Made by a program: the position numbers and the translations under genes
Shown: in pieces, positions 18,876 to 28,009 of the stretch
How positions within the stretch are numbered: the stretch's first letter is position 1
How the letters are laid out: each line of letters begins with the position of its first letter
Notes under the pieces: model-generated
Databases searched by the model: none
Told to the model about the DNA's origin: nothing
Seen by the model: only the letters and a program-made list of their open reading frames with translations
Origin: Bradyrhizobium sp. SZCCT0231
GTDB taxonomy: Bacteria > Pseudomonadota > Alphaproteobacteria > Rhizobiales > Xanthobacteraceae
DNA length: 64,000 nucleotides
Assembly: GCF_018130245.1 (NCBI RefSeq)
Contig: NZ_JAFCKP010000001.1
Coordinates: 620,001 to 684,000, forward strand
Direction: 5' to 3'

Positions 18876-21859
18876 ACCACTCCGCGCCGGGAAACGCGGA
18901 CAAGCATGGTGAGAGTCTGGCCGCACGCTTCGCGGAGGCTCCCCATATTGCCGCTTCCACAACCGACGAACGACGTCTCGAAAGCTGGCTGGCCGAGCTC
19001 GAGCCGGTGCAATCGGCCCGTCTCGAAGGGCTCCTGGGCCATCCCTTCGCCCGCAACATCCTGGCCGGCATCGCGGAATTCTCGCCCTATCTGTTCGATC
19101 TGGTACGTGCCGATGCCCTGCGCCTGATCCGGCTGCTCGAATGCGATCCGGATGCGCATCTGACGACACTGATCGCGGAGGCCCGGAGCGCGGTGCTCGC
19201 GGCCTCCGATGAAGCCGAGGTGATGCGGCTGCTTCGCCGCATGAAAGCGGAGGCCGCGCTCCTCACTGCCTTGTGCGACATCGGCGGCGTCTGGCCGGTG
19301 ATGCGGGTGACGGTGGCGCTGACCGATGTCGCGGTGTCCTCCGTGCAGGTAGCGCTGCAATACCTGCTGCGGCAGGAAGCCGCACGCGGCAAGCTCGCGC
19401 CGCCCAATCCCGAGGCGCCCGAAGAGGGCTGCGGGCTGATCGTGCTCGCGATGGGCAAGATGGGCGCGGGCGAGCTGAACTATTCCTCCGACGTCGATCT
19501 CATCGTGTTCTTCGATCCCGATGCGACGACCCTCGCGCCCGATATCGAACCGCAGCCGTTCTTCGTCCGGGTCACGCAGGGGATGGCGCGCATCCTTCAG
19601 CAGCGCACCTATGATGGTTACGTCTTCCGCGTCGACCTGCGCCTGCGGCCCGATCCGTCCTCGACGCAGGTGGCGATCTCGCGGGACGCTGCGCTGAATT
19701 ACTACGAGCGGGAGGGGCGCACCTGGGAGCGCGCCGCCATGATCAAGGCGCGGGCCTGCGCCGGCGATCCCAGGGCAGGCGAGGCGCTTCTGGCAGAGAT
19801 CGCGCCGTTTGTCTGGCGCAAGCATCTCGACTTCGCCGCGCTTGCCGACGTTCACGACATGAAGCGGCAGATGCAGACCTATCGCGGCCAGAGCGAAATC
19901 GCGGTCGAGGGCCATAACGTCAAGGTCGGGCGCGGCGGCATCCGCGAGATCGAGTTTTTCGCGCAGACGCAGCAGCTGATTGCGGGTGGCCGCCATCCGG
20001 AATTGCGGGTGCGGCCGACGCTCCGGGCGCTCGACGTGCTCGCCTCCAGCAACTGGATCACCTCCGCGGCGCGCGACGAGCTGACCATCGCGTACGAATT
20101 CCTGCGCCGGGTCGAGCATCGCCTCCAGATGATTGCCGACGAGCAGACCCACACGCTGCCCGAGGACAAGCAAGCGGTCGAGCGCTTCGCGTGGTTCTTC
20201 GGCTATCAGGATCGCGAGGCCTTCGCGCGCGACCTGTTGCACCAGCTCCAGATCGTCCAGGGTCACTACGAAAAACTGTTCGAGGGCGACGATCCGACTG
20301 GCACGGCCAGTCTGCCGGCGCTCGACTACAGTGCGGGCCCCGACGATCCGCGCCTGCTGCAGCACCTAGCGACGCTCGGCTTCAAGAAGCCCGCCGCCGT
20401 CGCGCAGACCGTACGCGACTGGATCACCGGCGACTACCGCGTCTTCCGCAATGAGGCGACGCGAAGCGCCTTCGTCGAATTCGTGCCGGCCTTGATCGAC
20501 GGTCTCGCCCATGCCGAGGAGCCGGATCGCGCCGTCGTGGCGTTCGATCATTTCCTCGGCGCGCTGCAGCGCGGCGGCCGGCTGATCACGCTGCTCGGCC
20601 AGAACCGCGATCTCGTCGCGCTGGTGGCGCTGGTGCTGGGCGCGGCGCCGCGGCTCGGCGAGATGCTGGCGCGGCAACCGCAGCTCATGGACGGCCTGAT
20701 CGATCCACGCTTCTTCGGCGCCATGCCCGACAGGCAGGAATTGTCGGGGCGGCTCGCGACCACCGTGCGAGACGCCGACTCCTATGAAGAGTTTCTCGAT
20801 CGCCTGCGCCTGTTCGGGCAGGAGAGCCTGTTCCTGATCGGTACGCGGATCCTGTCCGGCACGGTCTCGGCGCAGCAGGCGAGCACGGCCTTTGCCGATG
20901 TGGCCGAAGGCATCGTCCACACCGTGCACGGCCTCGTCGCCGACCGCTTTGCAGCCCAGCACGGCCGCATCAAGGAGCAGGAGACCGCGATCATCGCAAT
21001 GGGCCGCCTCGGCAGCCGGGAGATGACGGCCTCGTCCGATCTCGACCTGATCCTGCTCTACGATTTCGACAGCGACAATCCGGACTCCGATGGGACGAAA
21101 TCGCTGCAAGGTGCCCACTACTTCGCCCGCTTCACCCAGAGGCTGATCAGCGCCTTCACGACGCGCACCAATTACGGCGTGCTCTACGAGATCGACATGC
21201 GGCTGCGGCCCTCGGGACGTGCAGGTCCCGTGGCCTCGAGCCTCACGTCGTTCGCGGACTACCAGGCCACCGAGGCCTGGACCTGGGAGCACATGGCGTT
21301 GACGCGCGCGCGCGTGGTGTCGGCCTCGCCCGAATTCCGGGAACGGATCGAGCGCGTCATCCGCGACGTGCTGACCCGTCGCCGCGATCCCGCCATCACC
21401 GCCAACGACGTTGCCGACATGCGGCGCGCGATCGCGCAGGAGAAGGGCGAGGCCGATTGCTGGGACATCAAACATGCTGCCGGCGGCATGGTCGACATCG
21501 ACTTCATCGCGCAATATCTCCAGCTCGTGCATGCCCACGACAAGCCGGATATTCTCGACGTCGGCACCGTGCAGGTGCTGGAAAATGCCTGCAGGCTCGG
21601 TGTGCTCGGACAATCGGAGACCGAGATCCTGCGTGCCGCGGCGCGGCTCTATCACGACCTGACGCAGATCCTGCGGCTCTGCGTCAGCGAGCGCTTCAAG
21701 CCGGAGACCGCCGGCACCGACCTCCTGCGCGTGATGGCGCGCGCCGGCGACGCGCCGGACTTCTCGTCACTGGAGGCGCGTGTGAAGGAAACGCAGGGCG
21801 AGGTACGGCGCGTGTTCAGGGCGCTGCTGGAAGGGACGTCGCCTGCTTCAGCGCGGTGA
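18872..21859 (+). CDS. glnE: Bifunctional glutamine synthetase adenylyltransferase/adenylyl-removing enzyme
   Basis: About 995 residues from ATG 18872, overlapping the upstream kinase stop. Two nucleotidyltransferase modules are visible: the N-terminal adenylyl-removing domain with GAGELNYSSDVDLIVFFD near residues 196-213, and the C-terminal adenylylating domain with GSREMTASSDLDLILLYD near 714-731. GlnE adds or removes AMP on glutamine synthetase in response to PII proteins, tuning nitrogen assimilation. The length fits alphaproteobacterial GlnE. The frame is open far upstream (to 17906), but that part is the shadow of the kinase gene. Its 3' end overlaps the convergent fdsD gene by 44 bp. 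Confidence 0.97.
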   Translation: MNHSAPGNADKHGESLAARFAEAPHIAASTTDERRLESWLAELEPVQSARLEGLLGHPFARNILAGIAEFSPYLFDLVRADALRLIRLLECDPDAHLTTLIAEARSAVLAASDEAEVMRLLRRMKAEAALLTALCDIGGVWPVMRVTVALTDVAVSSVQVALQYLLRQEAARGKLAPPNPEAPEEGCGLIVLAMGKMGAGELNYSSDVDLIVFFDPDATTLAPDIEPQPFFVRVTQGMARILQQRTYDGYVFRVDLRLRPDPSSTQVAISRDAALNYYEREGRTWERAAMIKARACAGDPRAGEALLAEIAPFVWRKHLDFAALADVHDMKRQMQTYRGQSEIAVEGHNVKVGRGGIREIEFFAQTQQLIAGGRHPELRVRPTLRALDVLASSNWITSAARDELTIAYEFLRRVEHRLQMIADEQTHTLPEDKQAVERFAWFFGYQDREAFARDLLHQLQIVQGHYEKLFEGDDPTGTASLPALDYSAGPDDPRLLQHLATLGFKKPAAVAQTVRDWITGDYRVFRNEATRSAFVEFVPALIDGLAHAEEPDRAVVAFDHFLGALQRGGRLITLLGQNRDLVALVALVLGAAPRLGEMLARQPQLMDGLIDPRFFGAMPDRQELSGRLATTVRDADSYEEFLDRLRLFGQESLFLIGTRILSGTVSAQQASTAFADVAEGIVHTVHGLVADRFAAQHGRIKEQETAIIAMGRLGSREMTASSDLDLILLYDFDSDNPDSDGTKSLQGAHYFARFTQRLISAFTTRTNYGVLYEIDMRLRPSGRAGPVASSLTSFADYQATEAWTWEHMALTRARVVSASPEFRERIERVIRDVLTRRRDPAITANDVADMRRAIAQEKGEADCWDIKHAAGGMVDIDFIAQYLQLVHAHDKPDILDVGTVQVLENACRLGVLGQSETEILRAAARLYHDLTQILRLCVSERFKPETAGTDLLRVMARAGDAPDFSSLEARVKETQGEVRRVFRALLEGTSPASAR

Positions 21860-22049
21860 TGGCCTCGCGGACGTCGGGCTCCAGGCCCGCGCCGCCCGCA
21901 TCGAGATGGGCGAAGATCGCGCGCTTCATGCGAGGATCCCAGAACTTCTTGATGTGCTCGGCAATGCCCGGCACGGCCTTGTCATGGCCCTGGCTCTGGA
22001 AGAACTTGCCGATCTGGTTGGCCATGTAGATCAGGCGGTCAGGCGACAT
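21816..22049 (-). CDS. fdsD: Formate dehydrogenase delta subunit
   Basis: A 77-residue protein starting MSPDRLIYMANQIGKFF, the typical beginning of FdsD. It is rich in helices and has the family's 'FWDPRMKRAI' centre. FdsD is a small subunit of the soluble NAD-dependent formate dehydrogenase, needed for a stable complex or cofactor insertion. It is last in the fdsG-fdsB-fdsA-fdhD-fdsD operon, its start overlapping the end of fdhD. Its 3' end runs 44 bp into the convergent glnE gene. An ATG six codons upstream (MPRRLP) is an alternative start. Confidence 0.9.
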   Translation of the reverse strand: MSPDRLIYMANQIGKFFQSQGHDKAVPGIAEHIKKFWDPRMKRAIFAHLDAGGAGLEPDVREAITALKQATSLPAAP

Positions 22050-22866
22050 CGGCAACCTCCGTGGCATGGCGCGCGACGATCCGGCTGCCATGCGAAAATA
22101 CTTCGAACCCGTCCTGGCGGGCGATGGCGATCAGCGTGATCCCGGCGGCTTCGGCCGTGCGCACCGCGAGCGCGGTCGGCGCCGACACGGCGACCATCAC
22201 CGGCGCGCCGATCGCGGCGGTCTTCTGCACCATCTCCACCGAGACGCGGCTCGTCAGCAGCACCATGCCGTTGCCCGCATGCGTGCGGCTGCGCGCCAGG
22301 GCGCCAGCGAGCTTGTCGAGCGCGTTGTGGCGGCCGACATCCTCGCGCAGTGCGACGATGCTGCCTGTGGGGGACCAGAACGCAGCGGCATGTACGGCGC
22401 GGGTTTGCCAATTGATCGATTGCAGCGGTGCGATCGCCTGCATCGCCGCCATGATCTGTTCCGGCGTGAAGATCTGCCGCTGCGGCACCACGGCCGCCGG
22501 CCGCACGGCCTCGGCAATGGACTCGATGCCGCAGATTCCGCAGCCGGTCGGGCCGGCGACGTGGCGACGGCGCTCGCTGATGCGCGCGGCATCTTCCGAT
22601 GCCAGCCACATCCTGAGCTCGATGCCGTCGTCGAGACGGACCACGTCGAGCGAGCGAATGTCGTCGACCGATCCGACGATGCCTTCGTTCACGCTGAAGC
22701 CGACCGCAAAATCCTCCAGGTTCTGCGGCGTCCCCATCATGACGGCATAGGTGCCGCCATTATAGGTCAGCGCCAGCGGCGTCTCTTCCGGGATCAGTCG
22801 CGTGCCTTCGGAGGCGACACCGTCGCGCCAGATCTCGCGGTCGATGGCCTGGACTGCTACGTGCAT
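22039..22866 (-). CDS. fdhD: Formate dehydrogenase accessory sulfurtransferase FdhD
   Basis: A 275-residue protein with the FdhD cysteine pair Cys109 and Cys112 in PTGCGICGIESI, and the C-terminal 'GREDVGRHNALDK'-like segment seen here as LREDVGRHNALDKLAG. FdhD passes sulfur from a cysteine desulfurase to the bis-MGD molybdenum cofactor, which is required for formate dehydrogenase activity. It starts at ATG 22866, overlapping the fdsA stop region by a few bases, and overlaps fdsD by 11 bp. In related organisms this position is called fdsC. The frame is open further upstream but is shadowed by fdsA. Confidence 0.95.
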   Translation of the reverse strand: MHVAVQAIDREIWRDGVASEGTRLIPEETPLALTYNGGTYAVMMGTPQNLEDFAVGFSVNEGIVGSVDDIRSLDVVRLDDGIELRMWLASEDAARISERRRHVAGPTGCGICGIESIAEAVRPAAVVPQRQIFTPEQIMAAMQAIAPLQSINWQTRAVHAAAFWSPTGSIVALREDVGRHNALDKLAGALARSRTHAGNGMVLLTSRVSVEMVQKTAAIGAPVMVAVSAPTALAVRTAEAAGITLIAIARQDGFEVFSHGSRIVARHATEVADVA

Positions 22867-22870
22867 GCCG

Positions 22871-25744
22871 TTACTCCGCGGCCTCGGCCGGCACGATGCG
22901 GCGGGACTGCCGCGCCTGTGCGTCATAGGCCTTCTGCCAGTCGGACGGACCGTTCGAGGGCGAGATCTGCACCGCCGTGACCTTGTATTCTGGACAGTTG
23001 GTCGCCCAGTCCGAATAGTCCGTGGTGATGACGTTGGCCTGCGTGTCCGGGTGGTGGAAGGTGGTGTAGACGACGCCGGGCGAGACGCGGTCGGTGATCT
23101 CCGCGCGCAGCGTGGTCTCGCCGGCACGGCTCTTCAGCCGCACCCAGTCGCCGTCGCGCACGCCGCGCTGCTCGGCATCGTGCGGGTGGATCTCGAGGCG
23201 ATCCTCGGCATGCCAGACCACGTTGTCGGTGCGCCGCGTCTGCGCGCCGACGTTGTATTGGCTGAGGATGCGGCCGGTGGTGAGCAGCAGCGGATAGCGC
23301 GGGCCGGTACGCTCGTCGGTCGCGACGTATTCGGTGACGACGAACTTGCCCTTGCCGCGGACGAAGCCGTCGATATGCATCACCGGCGTGCCCTCGGGCG
23401 CCTTCTCGTTGCAGGGCCACTGCACCGAGCCGAGCTCGTCGAGCTTGGCATAGGAGACGCCGGCGAAAGTCGGCGTCAGCGCCGCGATCTCGTCCATGAT
23501 CTCCGAGGGGTGGCTGTAGTTCATCTCGAAGCCCATCGCCCTGGCAAGGCCGATGGTGACCTCCCAGTCGGCCATGCCGTTCTTCGGCGTCATCACCTTG
23601 CGCACGCGCTGGATGCGGCGCTCGGCATTGGTGAAGGTGCCGTCCTTCTCGAGGAAGCTCGAGCCGGGCAGGAAGACGTGGGCGTAGTTCGCGGTCTCGT
23701 TCAGGAAGAGGTCGTGGACGATGACGCATTCCATCGCCGACAGCGCCGCCACCACGTGCGACGTGTTGGGATCGGACTGGAGGATGTCCTCGCCCTGCAC
23801 GTAGATCCCCATGAACGTGCCTTCGACCGCGGCATCGAACATGTTGGGAATGCGCAGGCCCGGTTCGGGATTGAGCTTGACGTTCCAGAGCGCCTCGAAC
23901 TGGTCGCGCACGGCATCGCCCGAGATGTGGCGGTAGCCGGGCAGCTCGTGCGGGAACGAGCCCATGTCACAGGAGCCCTGCACGTTGTTCTGGCCGCGCA
24001 GCGGGTTCACGCCGACGCCGGGACGGCCGATATTGCCGGTTGCCATCGCGAGGTTGGCAATTGCGATCACGGTGGTGGAGCCCTGGCTGTGCTCGGTGAC
24101 GCCGAGACCGTAATAGATCGCGCCGTTGCCACCGGTGGCGTAGGTCCGGGCCGCTTCGCGCAGCACCTTGGGATCGACGCCGGTGAGGATGGCGGTGGCT
24201 TCCGGGCTGTTGTTCGGCTGGGCGACGAAGGCCGCCCATTCCTCGAACTCGCTCCAGTCGCAGCGCTCGCGCACGAAGGCTTCGTTGACGAGGCCCTCGG
24301 TCACGATGACATGCGCCAGCGCGGTCATGACCGCGACGTTGGTGCCGGGCATCAGGGGCAGGTGCAGCGCCTTCACATGCGGCGATTCCACCATCTCGGT
24401 GCGGCGCGGATCGATCACGATCAGCTTTGCGCCCTGGCGCAGCCGCTTCTTCAGGCGGGAAGCGAAGACGGGGTGAGCGGAGGCCGGGTTGGCGCCGATC
24501 ACGACGACGACGTCGGTGTCCTCGACCGAATCGAAATCCTGCGTGCCGGCGGAGGTGCCGAAGGTGGTGGCGAGGCCGTAGCCGGTGGGGGAATGACAGA
24601 CGCGAGCGCAGGTGTCGACATTGTTGTTGCCGAAGCCGGCGCGGATCAGCTTCTGCACCAGATAGGTCTCTTCGTTGGTGCAGCGGGACGAGGTGATGCC
24701 GCCGATGGCGTCGCGGCCGTATGTCTTCTGGATGCCGCGCATCCTGGCGGCGGCGAACGAGAACGCCTCGTCCCAGGACACTTCGCGCCAGGGATCGTCG
24801 ATGCGCTCGCGGATCATCGGCTTGAGGATGCGTTCCTTGTGGTTGGTATAGCCCCAGGCGAACCGGCCCTTGACGCAGGAATGGCCGCGATTGGCCTTGC
24901 CGTCCTTGTACGGCACCATGCGCACCACTTCCTCGCCGCGCATCTCGGCCTTGAAGGCGCAGCCGACGCCGCAATAGGCGCAGGTGGTGACGACGGAGTG
25001 CTCGGGCTGGCCGATCTCGATCACGGATTTTTCCGTCAGCGTCGCGGTCGGGCAGGCCTGCACGCAGGCGCCGCAGGAGACGCATTCGGAGCCCAGAAAA
25101 CTCTCGCTCATGCCCGGCGAGACCCGGCTGTCGAAGCCGCGGCCGGAAATGGTCAGCGCGAAGGTGCCTTGCACCTCCTCGCAGGCGCGGACGCAGCGCG
25201 AGCAGACGATGCACTTGGAGGGATCGTAGGTGAAGTACGGGTTGGACTCGTCCTTCGGCATCCAGTGGTCGTTGCTGCAGCCGTCAGTCTTGGCGAAAAC
25301 GTGGTTCTCGCCCTCGTAGCCGTAACGCACGTCGCGCAGACCCACGGCGCCGGCCATGTCCTGCAATTCGCAATCGCCGTTGGCGCCGCAGGTGAGGCAG
25401 TCGAGCGGATGGTCGGAGATGTAGAGCTCCATCACGCCCTTGCGCAGCTTCTTCAGCCGCTCGGTCTGGGTGTGCACGACGAGGCCGTTCATCACAGGCG
25501 TGGTGCAGGAGGCCGGCGTCCCCGCGCGGCCCTCGATCTCGACGAGGCAGAGCCGGCAGGAGCCGAACGCGTCGACCATGTCGGTTGCGCAGAGTTTGGG
25601 GATCTGGTGGCCGGCGTCCATCGCGGCGCGCATGATCGAGGTGCCCTCGGGCACGGTGACCTGGTTGCCGTCGATGGTCAGCGTCACCATCGTGGTCGAT
25701 TTGGAGCGCGGCGTGCCGTAGTCGATTTCTTCGATCAGAGACAT
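22871..25744 (-). CDS. fdsA: NAD-dependent formate dehydrogenase alpha subunit (molybdenum, Fe-S)
   Basis: A 957-residue catalytic subunit. In order: a [2Fe-2S] ferredoxin domain (Cys52, 63, 66, 80), a His-Cys cluster region with DHPLDCLTCGANGDC (112-125), two [4Fe-4S] motifs starting at Cys178 and Cys221, another cluster motif CAYCGVGC (255-262), then the molybdopterin domains. The Mo ligand is predicted to be Cys383 in DTCARVCHSPTGYGL, where the E. coli enzyme has selenocysteine. The enzyme oxidises formate to CO2, passing electrons to FdsB for NAD+ reduction. It lies 10 bp after fdsB in the operon. Confidence 0.97.
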   Translation of the reverse strand: MSLIEEIDYGTPRSKSTTMVTLTIDGNQVTVPEGTSIMRAAMDAGHQIPKLCATDMVDAFGSCRLCLVEIEGRAGTPASCTTPVMNGLVVHTQTERLKKLRKGVMELYISDHPLDCLTCGANGDCELQDMAGAVGLRDVRYGYEGENHVFAKTDGCSNDHWMPKDESNPYFTYDPSKCIVCSRCVRACEEVQGTFALTISGRGFDSRVSPGMSESFLGSECVSCGACVQACPTATLTEKSVIEIGQPEHSVVTTCAYCGVGCAFKAEMRGEEVVRMVPYKDGKANRGHSCVKGRFAWGYTNHKERILKPMIRERIDDPWREVSWDEAFSFAAARMRGIQKTYGRDAIGGITSSRCTNEETYLVQKLIRAGFGNNNVDTCARVCHSPTGYGLATTFGTSAGTQDFDSVEDTDVVVVIGANPASAHPVFASRLKKRLRQGAKLIVIDPRRTEMVESPHVKALHLPLMPGTNVAVMTALAHVIVTEGLVNEAFVRERCDWSEFEEWAAFVAQPNNSPEATAILTGVDPKVLREAARTYATGGNGAIYYGLGVTEHSQGSTTVIAIANLAMATGNIGRPGVGVNPLRGQNNVQGSCDMGSFPHELPGYRHISGDAVRDQFEALWNVKLNPEPGLRIPNMFDAAVEGTFMGIYVQGEDILQSDPNTSHVVAALSAMECVIVHDLFLNETANYAHVFLPGSSFLEKDGTFTNAERRIQRVRKVMTPKNGMADWEVTIGLARAMGFEMNYSHPSEIMDEIAALTPTFAGVSYAKLDELGSVQWPCNEKAPEGTPVMHIDGFVRGKGKFVVTEYVATDERTGPRYPLLLTTGRILSQYNVGAQTRRTDNVVWHAEDRLEIHPHDAEQRGVRDGDWVRLKSRAGETTLRAEITDRVSPGVVYTTFHHPDTQANVITTDYSDWATNCPEYKVTAVQISPSNGPSDWQKAYDAQARQSRRIVPAEAAE

Positions 25745-25754
25745 TGTCGTTCTC

Positions 25755-27311
25755 CTATTCCGCGGCCTGAAGCGTGGTCGGGATGGGTGCGAAATCCTCC
25801 CGGAAGTGCTTCAACGCGCTGAGCACGGGGTAGGGCGTGAAGCCGCCGAGTGCGCAGAGCGAGCCGAATTTCATGGTGTTGCAGAGGTCTTCGACGAGGG
25901 CGAGGTTTTCATGCACGCGCTCGCCGTTGATGATCTTCTCGATGGTCTCCACGCCGCGGGTCGAGCCGATCCGGCACGGCGTGCACTTGCCGCAGGATTC
26001 GACGGCGCAGAACTCCATGGCGAAGCGCGCCTGCTTGCGCATGTCGACGCTGTCGTCGAACACGACGATGCCGCCATGGCCGATCAGGCCGTCGCGCGCG
26101 GCAAAGGCTTCGTAGTCGAACGGCGTGTCGAACAGGGCACGGGGGAAATAGGCGCCGAGCGGACCGCCGACCTGCACGGCGCGCACGGGACGGCCCGTGA
26201 ACGTGCCGCCGCCGATGTCGTCGACGAGCTCGCCGAGCGTCACGCCGAAGGCGGTCTCGAACAGGCCGCCGTAGCGGATGTTGCCGGCGAGCTGGATCGG
26301 CATCGTGCCGCGGGAGCGGCCCATGCCGAAATCTGCATAGGCCTTGGCGCCCTCGGCGAGAATGAAGGGAATCGCGGCGAACGACAGCACGTTGTTGATC
26401 ACGGTCGGCTTGCCGAACAGGCCGTGATGCGCCGGCAGCGGCGGTTTTGCCCGCACGATGCCGCGGCGGCCTTCGAGGCTCTCCAGCAGCGACGTCTCCT
26501 CGCCGCAGACATAGGCGCCGGCGCCGACGCGGACTTCGAGATCGAAGCTGTAGGTCGAGCCGCCGATCTTGTCGCCGAGATAGCCGCCGCGCTTGGCAGC
26601 CTGGATCGCGGCGTTCATGGCCTCGACCGCGTGCGGATATTCGCTGCGGATGTAGATGTAGCCCTTGGTCGCGCCGACGGTGAGGCCGGCGATCGTCATG
26701 CCCTCGATCACCAGGAAGGGGTCGCCTTCCATGATCATGCGGTCGGCGAAGGTGCCGCTGTCGCCCTCGTCGGCGTTGCAGACGATGAATTTGCGGTCGG
26801 CCTTGGCCTGCGCGACGGTCTTCCACTTGATCCCGGTCGGGAAGCCGGCGCCGCCGCGGCCGCGCAGGCCGGACGCCGTGACTTCATTCAGGATCGCATC
26901 AGGTCCGAGCGAGAGTGCGCGCTCAAAACCCTTGTAGCCGCCATGGGCGCGATAGTCGTCGAGCGAGCGCGGATCGATCACGCCGCAGCGGGCGAAGGTG
27001 AGGCGGGTCTGGCGCTTCAGCCAGGGGATCTCGTCGGTCGCCCCGAGCCGCAGGAGATGCGGCGTGTTGCTGGCGAGCGCGTCGAGCAGCGAGGGCACAT
27101 CGGCCTCGGTGACCGGGCCGAAGGCGATCCGGCCCTGCGGGGTTGCGACCTCGACCAGCGGCTCCAGCCAGTACAGGCCGCGCGAGCCGGTCCTGACGAT
27201 CTCGATCGCGACGCCGCGCTTCGCGGCGGCCTGCTCCAACGCCAGGGCGACCTCGTCGGCGCCGACGGCCACCGCACCCGCATCGCGTGAGACGTAGAGA
27301 CGCATGCTCAT
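25755..27311 (-). CDS. fdsB: Formate dehydrogenase beta subunit (FMN, NAD-binding)
   Basis: A 518-residue NuoF-like subunit. The N-terminal 120 residues form a thioredoxin-like domain without the cluster cysteines. Then come the FMN/NADH motifs GLRGRGGAGFPTGIKW and GAGAYVCGEETSLLESLEG, and the [4Fe-4S] motif ESCGKCTPCRIGSTRG with the later Cys in FGSLCALGG. FdsB takes electrons from FdsA and reduces NAD+. The start MSM at 27311 overlaps the fdsG stop (ATGA), confirming coupling. The open frame continues upstream to 27539, but that is the shadow of fdsG. Confidence 0.97.
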   Translation of the reverse strand: MSMRLYVSRDAGAVAVGADEVALALEQAAAKRGVAIEIVRTGSRGLYWLEPLVEVATPQGRIAFGPVTEADVPSLLDALASNTPHLLRLGATDEIPWLKRQTRLTFARCGVIDPRSLDDYRAHGGYKGFERALSLGPDAILNEVTASGLRGRGGAGFPTGIKWKTVAQAKADRKFIVCNADEGDSGTFADRMIMEGDPFLVIEGMTIAGLTVGATKGYIYIRSEYPHAVEAMNAAIQAAKRGGYLGDKIGGSTYSFDLEVRVGAGAYVCGEETSLLESLEGRRGIVRAKPPLPAHHGLFGKPTVINNVLSFAAIPFILAEGAKAYADFGMGRSRGTMPIQLAGNIRYGGLFETAFGVTLGELVDDIGGGTFTGRPVRAVQVGGPLGAYFPRALFDTPFDYEAFAARDGLIGHGGIVVFDDSVDMRKQARFAMEFCAVESCGKCTPCRIGSTRGVETIEKIINGERVHENLALVEDLCNTMKFGSLCALGGFTPYPVLSALKHFREDFAPIPTTLQAAE

Positions 27312-27784
27312 CGCTGCGCCTCCGCAACCAGCGCATCGAGGCGCTTCTGGTCGAGCCGGCCGATGATGCGGCCATCGAGCATCGCGGACGGCGCAGTCGC
27401 GCACAGGCCAAGGCAGTAGATCGGCTCCAGCGTGACGCGATCGTCGGCCGTGGTGTTGCCGAGCGAGACGCCGAGCTTCGCCTCGGCCCGCGCAGCCAGC
27501 GCATCGCCGCCAGCAGCCTGGCATGCTTCGGCGCGGCACAGCTTCAGGACATGGCGGCCGGCCGGCTTGTGGCGGAAATCATGGTAGAAGGTGAAGACGC
27601 CATGGACTTCGGCTCGCGACAAATTGAGCGCCTGCGCAACCATGGGAATCGCCGCCTCCGGCACGTAGCCGAACGCCTCTTGAAGCGCATGCAGGATGAC
27701 GAGCGTTGCGCCTTCCTGCCCGGCATGTTCGGCGATGATCTCGGCGCCGCGTGTCTCGTCCCAAGGTTCGTAAAGCGTTGTCAT
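27308..27784 (-). CDS. fdsG: Formate dehydrogenase gamma subunit (thioredoxin-like [2Fe-2S])
   Basis: A 158-residue NuoE-like protein. The [2Fe-2S] ligands are Cys83 and Cys88 in KLCRAEACQ and Cys124 and Cys128 in IYCLGLCATAP. The helical N-terminal half has the family's 'LQEAFGYVPEAAIPMVA' segment. It works with FdsB as the diaphorase module of the complex. It is first in the operon, with a 225-bp divergent intergenic region to a LysR regulator gene, where the promoter and operator should lie. Confidence 0.96.
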   Translation of the reverse strand: MTTLYEPWDETRGAEIIAEHAGQEGATLVILHALQEAFGYVPEAAIPMVAQALNLSRAEVHGVFTFYHDFRHKPAGRHVLKLCRAEACQAAGGDALAARAEAKLGVSLGNTTADDRVTLEPIYCLGLCATAPSAMLDGRIIGRLDQKRLDALVAEAQR

Positions 27785-27863
27785 TGTTCGTTCTCAACCT
27801 GAGCGTTTCTTGCTCCCCAAACTATTTGGAATCATTCGAAGATCAATAAAGCTGTCCCGTGCT

Positions 27864-27895
27864 GCGATTGCGAATTCAGATCGATTGGCAATCGC
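27864..27895. promoter_or_regulatory. Candidate LysR operator between fdsG and the LysR gene
   Basis: Inverted arms GCGATTGC (27864-27871) and GCAATCGC (27888-27895) lie 16 bp apart, and a second palindrome AATTGCAATT is at 27911-27920. Related half sites (ATTGC, GCAAT) recur through this AT-rich region. LysR regulators typically bind such spaced dyads in the divergent promoter region. Confidence 0.45.
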
Positions 27896-28009
27896 AATTA
27901 CTCGATTTCAAATTGCAATTAAGGGCGTTCCGGCAGGCGGTTTTTGCGTGTTGGGAAGGGGTGGGCGTGCTAGCTTGCATGCCAACACAGAATCCGAGGG
28001 GACGACCGG

